Shown piece by piece: positions 14,551 to 20,031 of a stretch of 20,031 nucleotides of DNA. The DNA lies in the NCBI GenBank assembly GCA_014361165.1, contig JACIWD010000102.1, positions 1 to 20,031 on the forward strand. The letters are read 5' to 3'. Source of the stretch: Candidatus Mnemosynella bozhongmuii. GTDB taxonomy: Archaea; Halobacteriota; Archaeoglobi; Mnemosynellales; Mnemosynellaceae. The position numbers were made by a program, and so were the translations under genes. Below the pieces are notes generated by a model. The model searched no databases and was not told the DNA's origin. It saw nothing but the letters and a program-made list of their open reading frames with translations. Numbering within the stretch: position 1 is the stretch's first letter; the number at the start of each line of letters is the position of its first letter.

Positions 14551-15818
14551 TTGAGAAAGCACTGAAGTTTGCGGAAAAAATGGGAGCTGAAGTCGAGATA
14601 TTCATTGAGAGAGGAAAGAATCTTGAGCTGAGCTTCTCTTCAGGAGAGGGAGAAACCCTTGAGCTTTCGGAATTTTCAGGAGTTGCCGTGAGAGTTCTCA
14701 GAAATGGTTTCCTCGGCCACTCCTCAGATTTCTCCCTGAGGAATCTTGAGAAGACTGTTGAGAGAGCAATAAAAAATGCAAGAATTCCGGCAAAATTTGA
14801 GTTTCCGAATGAAAAACCGCTTAAAAGGGTGAAGGGAATCTTTTCGGAGGAGGTCTCCAGCGCTGATTCATCGGTTCTGAAGGAGAGGATGAAGGAGCTT
14901 CTTGAAGCATCCTCCTCGGTGCTCTCCAAACCCAGCTACGCTTCAATCTCGCTCGGAGTCTCCTCAAGGAGAATAGTCAATTCAAACGGGTGCGATCTGG
15001 AGGAACTCAGCACAGCAGTCTATGGAGAGGTTGAGGTTGTTTCAAGAGACTCCGGAGCGGTTTCTTCCGCTTTTCACAGCGCATCTTCGAGAGACCTCTC
15101 GCTCTCCTTTGAAGAGATTGGAAGAATCGCGAGGGAGAAATCAGAAAGAACTCTGAAATCATCGGGAATATCCTCAGGAGACTATCCCGTTGTTTTTCAT
15201 CCCGATGCATTTTCCCAGCTCATCGAGAACACACTGCTTCCAGCTCTGAACGGCTATTCAGTCCTGAGAGGAAGATCTCCTCTTGCCGGGAAGCTTGGAG
15301 AGATTGTTGCCTCGGAGGAGATAAGCATATATGATTCAGGAATTCTCGAAGGAGGCGTTGCATCATCCTCTTTTGACGATGAAGGAATTCCCTGTGGAGA
15401 GACTCCTCTGATAGTCCGCGGAGTTCTGAAATCGTTCTATCACGATCTCATGACTTCGAGTTCGCTTCATGATTCTCCAACCGGAAACGGATTCAGAGAA
15501 TCTGCTGACTCCCCGGTGAGACCATCGATAACGAACATCATCTTCAGAGGAAGATCAGAGGAGCCTCCGGAGAGATTTCTCTACGTTCATGACCTCATAG
15601 GAGCTCACACCTCCAATCCGGTAACAGGTGATTTTGCTGTTGAGGGAAAGAACTGCATTCTCTTTGAGAGCTCCTCCGAGAGAGCAATCTCTTCATGCAT
15701 GCTTTCAGGAAACATCTATGAGATTTTAAGAGATGCTCTCATGGTTGGTGAGATGAAGCAGAGTCATAACTTCTATATGCCCGATATTCTCATCCCTTCC
15801 ATGAGGGTCATCTCATGA
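14547..15818 (+). CDS. tldE: TldE/PmbA-family partner subunit
   Basis: A 423-aa homologue of TldD without the HExxxH zinc site, matching TldE/PmbA, the partner that forms the heterodimeric protease chamber. The N-terminal AEVEIFIERGKNLELSFS and the AVRVLRNGFLGHSSDFS stretch are family features. The C-terminal half has TSSSLHDSPTGNGFRES and LIGAHTSNPVTGDFAVEG, also typical of PmbA. The start overlaps the tldD stop as ATGA with GGAGG about ten bases upstream, so equal amounts of both subunits are likely. Its own TGA overlaps the next start in the same manner. Confident at family level; the native substrate in archaea is unknown. Confidence 0.93.
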   Translation: MIEKALKFAEKMGAEVEIFIERGKNLELSFSSGEGETLELSEFSGVAVRVLRNGFLGHSSDFSLRNLEKTVERAIKNARIPAKFEFPNEKPLKRVKGIFSEEVSSADSSVLKERMKELLEASSSVLSKPSYASISLGVSSRRIVNSNGCDLEELSTAVYGEVEVVSRDSGAVSSAFHSASSRDLSLSFEEIGRIAREKSERTLKSSGISSGDYPVVFHPDAFSQLIENTLLPALNGYSVLRGRSPLAGKLGEIVASEEISIYDSGILEGGVASSSFDDEGIPCGETPLIVRGVLKSFYHDLMTSSSLHDSPTGNGFRESADSPVRPSITNIIFRGRSEEPPERFLYVHDLIGAHTSNPVTGDFAVEGKNCILFESSSERAISSCMLSGNIYEILRDALMVGEMKQSHNFYMPDILIPSMRVIS

Positions 15819-16546
15819 GTCTGATAACCCTGCTCACAGACTTCGGAGATTTCTATCCCGGAGTCATGAAGGGAGTCATACTCAGAATAAATCCTGATGC
15901 CAGGATCATTGACCTCTCTCACAGTGTTTCTCCGCAGAATGTGAAGGAGGGTGCCTTTCTCCTTCTCTCCGCTGTTCCATATTTTCCAGAGGGAACGATT
16001 CACGTTGCGGTTGTTGACCCAACCGTGGGAACTGAGAGAAAGGCAATTCTGATTGAGGCAGGAGGCCAGATTCTCATAGGACCTGATAACGGTCTTCTAA
16101 TACCTGCAGCGAGAAGACTCGGAGATTTCAGGGTGTATGAGATTTTCATAGAGCCGGAAAGCAAAACATTTCACGGAAGGGATGTTTTTGCAGTTGCAGC
16201 TGGAATGATATCTGCCGGAAAGGAGATAGAGATGAGAGGGCTGAGAGATTTTGTGAATCTTGATTTTTTGAGAAGGGAGGAGGAAGGGAAAATTATCTGC
16301 GAGGTTCTTCACGTTGACAGATTTGGAAATGTCATAACCTCTCTTCAGGAGCTGCAGAGCGATGAGCTGATTCTCAAGGGTGTGAGGCTGAGAAAGGGAG
16401 AAACATATGCGGATGTTCCTGAAGGAGAACCCCTGATTCTCAGAGGCAGTTCCGGATTTTTCGAGATAGCTGTGAGAAACGGAAATGCTTCCAAGATGTT
16501 CTCCCTGAAACCGGGAGATATTCTGGAGCTGGAAAAAGTTTTATAG
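15815..16546 (+). CDS. SAM hydroxide adenosyltransferase (DUF62)
   Basis: A 243-aa protein of the DUF62/fluorinase-fold family, which in archaea and bacteria hydrolyses S-adenosylmethionine to adenosine and methionine. The N-terminal LITLLTDFGDFYPGVMKGV is diagnostic. D68 and R75 in VVDPTVGTERK, and H120 in FHGRDVFA, correspond to the conserved Asp-Arg-His set that activates water. A C-terminal beta-barrel with HVDRFGNVITS follows. Fluorinases and chlorinases carry an extra loop not seen here, so hydrolysis is the better call. It is translationally coupled to tldE (ATGA, GAGGGT six bases upstream) and is the last gene of the lonB unit. The link to proteolysis is not obvious. The following nadM TATA-like box lies over its last codons. 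Confidence 0.92.
   Translation: MSLITLLTDFGDFYPGVMKGVILRINPDARIIDLSHSVSPQNVKEGAFLLLSAVPYFPEGTIHVAVVDPTVGTERKAILIEAGGQILIGPDNGLLIPAARRLGDFRVYEIFIEPESKTFHGRDVFAVAAGMISAGKEIEMRGLRDFVNLDFLRREEEGKIICEVLHVDRFGNVITSLQELQSDELILKGVRLRKGETYADVPEGEPLILRGSSGFFEIAVRNGNASKMFSLKPGDILELEKVL
16538..16546 (+). promoter_or_regulatory. Putative TATA box for nadM-truA
   Basis: TTTTATA at 16539-16545 overlaps the end of the preceding gene and is centred 29 nt before ATG 16571, again fitting a leaderless start. The run of T could also act as a weak terminator for the lonB unit. Confidence 0.45.
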
Positions 16547-16570
16547 GTCTCTTCTCAAAAAAACTTTGAG

Positions 16571-17089
16571 ATGGAGCACCCCTTGAGAGCATTTTACATA
16601 GGGAGATTTCAGCCATATCATCTCGGACATGACAAGGTGATAAATGAGATTGCAAGAGAGGTCGATGAGATAATAATAGGCATTGGAAGCGCTCAGCGAA
16701 GTCACGAGCTCGAGAATCCGTTCACAGCGGGAGAGAGACTCATGATGATAACGAGAACTCTTGCTCACAGATACATTGACTACTATGTCATCCCTCTTGA
16801 GGACATTCAGAGAAATGCTGTCTGGGTCTCTCTTGTGAAATCGATGACTCCGCCTTTCGAGAGAGTTTACTCAAACAATCCTCTTGTCATAAGGCTTTTC
16901 AAGGAGGCGGGATACGAGGTCAGAACGCCTCCGATGTTCAGAAGGGATGTCTATTCCGGAACAGAGATAAGGAGGAGGATGATCTCCGGAGAGAAATGGG
17001 AGCATCTCGTTCCGGAGGAGGTCGTGGAGGTAATAGAGGAAATAGACGGAGTTAACAGATTGAGAGATCTTGCAAAAAAAGATCGGTGA
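16571..17089 (+). CDS. nadM: Nicotinamide-nucleotide adenylyltransferase NadM
   Basis: A 172-aa archaeal-type enzyme that joins NMN and ATP to form NAD+ and pyrophosphate. The nucleotidyltransferase signature is YIGRFQPYHLGH (HxGH at 17-20). IGIGSAQRSH and NPFTAGER bind substrate, and YSGTEIRRRMISG near residue 130 is the second conserved motif (equivalent to ISSTxxR). Length is typical. ATG 16571 has no good ribosome site; the TATA-like box 29 nt upstream supports a leaderless transcript. The stop codon region GGTGA serves as ribosome site for truA, six bases on. NAD+ is the co-substrate of KptA, also in this window, though in another unit. Confidence 0.95.
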   Translation: MEHPLRAFYIGRFQPYHLGHDKVINEIAREVDEIIIGIGSAQRSHELENPFTAGERLMMITRTLAHRYIDYYVIPLEDIQRNAVWVSLVKSMTPPFERVYSNNPLVIRLFKEAGYEVRTPPMFRRDVYSGTEIRRRMISGEKWEHLVPEEVVEVIEEIDGVNRLRDLAKKDR

Positions 17090-17095
17090 AATTTC

Positions 17096-17938
17096 ATGAT
17101 GTTCGCATTCAGAGTTGCTTACATAGGGACCGATTATCATGGTTTTCAGATTCAGCCCAGGGTCAGAACTGTTGAGGGTGAAATTCTCAGGGCTCTCAAA
17201 AGACTCGGGATAGTGAAGGACAAAAAGAGCTCCTCTTTCTCATATGCCTCGAGAACAGACGCGGGAGTCCATGCTCTCTCTCAGGTTGTTGCCTTCAGAA
17301 CAGACAGCAATCTTGCAGAACCGAGGATCATAAACAGCGAGCTTCCAGAGGATATAAGATTCTATGCCAGAGCTGAAGCTCCGGAGAATTTCAATGCAAG
17401 AAGAGATGCACTCTATAAAAGATACCGCTACTATCTCTATTCCGAGGATCTTGACATAAAGGAGATGAGGGAGGCATCAAGGCTTTTCATAGGGAAACAC
17501 GATTTCAGGAACTTCTCCTCTGAAAGAAAGAAGGACACCGTGAGAACTGTTTATTCACTGGAGATAAGGCTCGAACCTCCCTTTGCGATAATCGACATAT
17601 GTGCAGATTCCTTCCTCTACAACATGGCGAGAAAGATCATAACGGCTCTTAAGATGGTTGGTGAGGGAGAAAGACCAAAGGAATGGATTTCAGAGCTTCT
17701 ATCACTCAGCTCATCCGAAGGAATACCTCCAGCGCCTCCGCAGGGATTGATTCTTGAGGAGGTTCGCTACGAAAATCTCGACTTTGTGGTGGATGAATAT
17801 GCGCTGAAATCTGCTGTGGGAATCATGAAGAGCAGATTTGCATCTCTTGCACCTCTTGCGGAGTCAATAAGAGATATGGAAAATTCTCTTGAGAGCATGA
17901 AAATTACAGCAGCTTCTCATGAATCTTCAGATATCTGA
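17096..17938 (+). CDS. truA: tRNA pseudouridine synthase A
   Basis: A 280-aa enzyme that forms pseudouridine in the tRNA anticodon arm (positions 38-40 for TruA). The N-terminus FRVAYIGTDYHGFQIQP and the catalytic ASRTDAGVHA motif with nucleophile D55 are clear. Later motifs include RYRYYLYSEDL, HDFRNFSSERKKDTVR, and FLYNMARKIITALKMVGEG. ATG 17096 and ATG 17099 are adjacent; GGTGA, overlapping the nadM stop, is six bases before the first. The last 35 bp overlap the 3' end of convergent rfcL. The C-terminal tail after about residue 250 looks poorly conserved and may be set by that overlap. Pus10-type alternatives are excluded by length and the TruA motifs. Confidence 0.95.
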   Translation: MMFAFRVAYIGTDYHGFQIQPRVRTVEGEILRALKRLGIVKDKKSSSFSYASRTDAGVHALSQVVAFRTDSNLAEPRIINSELPEDIRFYARAEAPENFNARRDALYKRYRYYLYSEDLDIKEMREASRLFIGKHDFRNFSSERKKDTVRTVYSLEIRLEPPFAIIDICADSFLYNMARKIITALKMVGEGERPKEWISELLSLSSSEGIPPAPPQGLILEEVRYENLDFVVDEYALKSAVGIMKSRFASLAPLAESIRDMENSLESMKITAASHESSDI

Positions 17939-19115
17939 TTTCCTCATCTTCGAGCTCGAGAAATTCAGCGAGCTCTTTCATGAATTTCTCGTCAGAGCAG
18001 CTCAGAATCAGATAGGGAAGCATCTCGCTGATTGCCTTCTTCTTTGAGATATGAAGCTTCTCTCCTATCTTCTCCGCAATCCTCTCCCTTATCTCTCTGT
18101 GGCTCTTTGTTCTGTACATGCTCAGCCATCTTGTCGGAGCTCCGTATTTTGTGAATCCTCCCTTTCTCTCCTTTTTCGCATGCTGAACACCGCGAGTCAT
18201 GAAGAAGGTTGCGTATCTCCAGAGACCGTACTGCTGTCTTTTCCTCACTCTCCCGAGATAAACATCAGCCTTCGAAAGCATTTCATAGGCTCTTAGAAGT
18301 TCCTCACCGCTGTACTCTCTCCACACATTCTCCTCTATCCAGTGAATGAGATCCTCAGGAGACTCATCGAGGGTGAAGACCATCTCCATGACCCTTCCAT
18401 CCATCTCCTTCAGAACCCTTCGCACAACCTCAAAGACGTTTCTCTCTCTATCTCTCAGTCCCACCGTGACGTTATCTGGATCCAGAACACCCTCCATGAC
18501 TGAAGACTGAAGATCATTTATCGCTGCTCTTACATCTCCACCGGAATTCCTTGCTATCTTTTCGAGAGCAGAGGGAGAGCATCTTATTCGTTCTTCTCTG
18601 CAAATTCTCTGAAGAATTTTAACTATCGAGTTCCAGGAAAGATGCTTGAACTGTATCGGAAGGCAGAGGTCTCTGAGCTCCTTCGGGATTGCATAGAAAT
18701 CATTGCAGGTCAGGATGATTGGCTGGAGAGTTTTCTTTATGACCTTCATCACAGCACTGACTCCGCCTCTGTCATACGTTCCGTGGAAGTTATCCGCCTC
18801 ATCGAGAAGAATGACCCTTCTTCTTGAACCGAAGCTCATCGTTATTGAAGCCGGAAAAACGATCTTCTCAATTGCCTTCTGATTTCTGAAGTCACTTGCG
18901 TTGAGCTCAACTATTTCCCATCCCATGTCATTTGCGAGAGCATGGGCAGCGCTTGTTTTCCCGACTCCCGGAGGTCCATAGAGTATGACTGCTCTCTTCT
19001 TCGGGATACCGTGCTCCCATTCAGTTGCCCACTTCCTGAGAGCTTCAACTGCACTCTGATTTCCGATTATTTCCGAGAGACTCTTCGGTCTGTATTTCTC
19101 GCACCAGTCTTCCAT
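17904..19115 (-). CDS. rfcL: Replication factor C large subunit
   Basis: A 403-aa AAA+ clamp-loader subunit that, with RfcS, opens the PCNA ring and loads it on DNA. The N-terminus WCEKYRPKSLSEIIGNQ is the RFC box. Walker A is GPPGVGKT (47-54), Walker B LLDEADN (about 103-109), sensor 1 LTCND, and the sensor 2 region SGGDVRAAINDLQ. The collar domain follows, with RVRKRQQYGLWRYATFF and YRTKSHREIRERI. The protein ends EDEEIRYLKIHEKLL. Many archaeal RfcL proteins run to nearly 500 residues and end in a PCNA-binding PIP box; none is visible here. Its 3' end overlaps truA by 35 bp. ATG 19115 faces mmp2 across 46 bp. Confidence 0.95.
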   Translation of the reverse strand: MEDWCEKYRPKSLSEIIGNQSAVEALRKWATEWEHGIPKKRAVILYGPPGVGKTSAAHALANDMGWEIVELNASDFRNQKAIEKIVFPASITMSFGSRRRVILLDEADNFHGTYDRGGVSAVMKVIKKTLQPIILTCNDFYAIPKELRDLCLPIQFKHLSWNSIVKILQRICREERIRCSPSALEKIARNSGGDVRAAINDLQSSVMEGVLDPDNVTVGLRDRERNVFEVVRRVLKEMDGRVMEMVFTLDESPEDLIHWIEENVWREYSGEELLRAYEMLSKADVYLGRVRKRQQYGLWRYATFFMTRGVQHAKKERKGGFTKYGAPTRWLSMYRTKSHREIRERIAEKIGEKLHISKKKAISEMLPYLILSCSDEKFMKELAEFLELEDEEIRYLKIHEKLL

Positions 19116-19161
19116 TGCAAACAGAAATTAATTTATTCTCCCGTAATAATACTATCGCCAG
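19116..19161. promoter_or_regulatory. Compact divergent promoter between rfcL and mmp2
   Basis: The 46-bp gap must hold both promoters. TTTATT (19132-19137) is centred about 27 nt before the mmp2 ATG. On the minus strand TATTATTA (19151-19144) is about 32 nt before the rfcL ATG. The two boxes are only a few bases apart, so the preinitiation complexes could not assemble on both at once. Confidence 0.5.
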
Positions 19162-20031
19162 ATGGAACTCTCAGAGATTATCTCGGAGATTCGCAGTTTC
19201 GAGGGAGTAAGGAGAAAGAGAGTCATCTCATCACTCGTCAGAAGATTTCTCTTCCAGAATTCGAGGATTGTTGCATCCTTTGGAGAGGACGCAGCGGTGA
19301 TAGATTACGGAGATGAAGTTCTTCTTCTTGCAGCAGACGGAATATGGGACAGGCTGATGAGAGCAGACCCGGAATGGGCGGGTTACTGCGCGGTTCTGGT
19401 AAATGTTCATGATATTGCTGCCATGGGTGGAGAGCCGCTTGCGATGGTTGATGTTCTTTCAATTTCCTCTGCTGAAAACTGTGTGAAGGTTTCGAGGGGA
19501 ATTCAGAAAGCTGTTGAAAAATTCGGAGTTCCTGTTGTCGGGGGTCACGTTCATCCAAACACAGATTATGATGCGCTTGACATAGCCATTCTGGGAAGGG
19601 CAAAGAAGAACTCCTTAATCCTCAGCAGCACCGCAGAGGAAGGAGATCTCCTCATATATGCCGTGGATCTTCACGGAAGAATTCATCCCTCCTTCCCGCT
19701 TAACTGGGATTCAACAACTCTCAGATCTTCAGAAGAAGTGAAAAAGCAGATGGAGTGCATGAGGGTTCTTGGAGAGAGAAGGCTTGTGACAGCCGGAAAG
19801 GACGTCAGCAATTCCGGATTGCTGGGAACCATAGGAATGCTTCTTGAGGTCAGCATAAAAGGGGCTGTCGTCAATCTCGAAAGCATTCCGAAACCGGAGG
19901 AGGTCCCTCTCAGCCACTGGCTAAAGGTCTATCCCGGAATGGGCTTCATTCTCACAGCAAGAGAAGAGAACACCGAAGAGGTTTTGAAGATATTTCAGAG
20001 AGCCGGGATGAGAGCCGAAGTAATAGGGTTC
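19162..20031 (+). CDS. Methanogenesis marker protein 2 (Mmp2), PurM-like, 3' partial
   Basis: The frame runs from ATG 19162 to the right edge without a stop, giving 290 residues; the C-terminus is outside the window. It belongs to the AIR synthase (PurM-like) superfamily: SFGEDAAVIDYGDEVLLLAADG forms the N-terminal ATP-binding strand pair, NVHDIAAMGGEPLAMVDV is the central conserved motif, and VPVVGGHVHPN and AGKDVSNSGLLGT follow. The pattern matches methanogenesis marker 2, a family found mainly in Mcr-bearing archaea with no assigned reaction. A generic ThiL or HypE identity is less likely from the HVHPNTDYDALD and KDVSNSGLLGT segments. It is transcribed away from rfcL with a TATA-like box 27 nt upstream and no ribosome site. 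Confidence 0.88.
   Translation, partial: MELSEIISEIRSFEGVRRKRVISSLVRRFLFQNSRIVASFGEDAAVIDYGDEVLLLAADGIWDRLMRADPEWAGYCAVLVNVHDIAAMGGEPLAMVDVLSISSAENCVKVSRGIQKAVEKFGVPVVGGHVHPNTDYDALDIAILGRAKKNSLILSSTAEEGDLLIYAVDLHGRIHPSFPLNWDSTTLRSSEEVKKQMECMRVLGERRLVTAGKDVSNSGLLGTIGMLLEVSIKGAVVNLESIPKPEEVPLSHWLKVYPGMGFILTAREENTEEVLKIFQRAGMRAEVIGF

Noticed and set aside
16538..16565. T run followed by A run as a hairpin terminator
   Set aside because: TTTTATA and the AAAAAAA run could pair only weakly and the box spacing to nadM fits a promoter better.
1..20031. Very frequent GAGCTC and TCCGGA hexamers
   Set aside because: They follow from preferred codon pairs (Glu-Leu GAG-CTC, Ser-Gly TCC-GGA) in frame within genes; no ordered spacing or intergenic clustering was seen, so they are not treated as a repeat family or uptake signal.
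1..20031. tRNA, rRNA, CRISPR array, insertion sequence or att site
   Set aside because: Coding sequence covers almost everything; the largest gap is about 91 bp and contains only promoter-like sequence. No direct-repeat array or transposase motif was found by eye.

Overview
The window is a compact piece of an archaeal, euryarchaeal-type chromosome with about 21 protein genes and almost no intergenic DNA. Archaeal markers are a membrane-anchored LonB protease, the RFC large subunit, archaeal NMN adenylyltransferase NadM, an archaeal dUTPase, Tpt1/KptA and RtcA. Two genes belong to families named methanogenesis markers: Mmp11 at 4395-5372, and Mmp2, cut by the right edge. This points to a methanogen or another lineage carrying methyl-coenzyme M reductase, possibly a relative of Archaeoglobi or ANME. 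No Mcr gene is present, so that stays an inference. Arginine is coded mostly by AGA/AGG.

Layout. (1) 2-3658, plus: a 5'-cut PUA/PP-loop/ferredoxin protein, hisH, and a PurM-like (AIR synthase-related) protein. (2) 6561-3591, minus: five genes with overlapping ends, namely a 49-aa conserved-looking microprotein, an atypical radical SAM protein, Mmp11, a SWIM zinc-finger protein and a dUTPase. (3) 6653-8438, plus: SufS-like cysteine desulfurase and KptA. (4) 10246-8419, minus: PRPP synthase and RNA 3'-phosphate cyclase. (5) 10334-11284, plus: a lone radical SAM/SPASM-like protein. (6) 11335-16546, plus: lonB-tldD-tldE-SAM hydroxide adenosyltransferase. (7) 16571-17938, plus: nadM-truA. (8) 19115-17904, minus: rfcL. 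(9) 19162 to the edge, plus: mmp2.

The genes sort into several jobs: RNA processing (KptA, RtcA, TruA, perhaps the PUA/PP-loop protein), nucleotide supply (dUTPase, PRPP synthase, HisH, NadM), proteolysis (LonB, TldD/TldE), replication (RfcL) and methanogenesis-associated factors (Mmp2, Mmp11 and its overlapping partners).

Two architectural themes recur. Transcription units begin with a T/A-rich box centred 26-29 nt before the start codon, leaving no room for a leader, so the first genes are probably leaderless. Downstream genes use purine-rich Shine-Dalgarno sites and ATGA/GTGA-type overlaps. All three convergent gene pairs overlap tail to tail, by 68, 20 and 35 bp. No rRNA, tRNA, CRISPR array, insertion sequence or prophage gene was seen, and no stretch over 100 bp lacks a gene. 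The best candidate for undescribed biology is the microprotein-radical SAM-Mmp11 operon.
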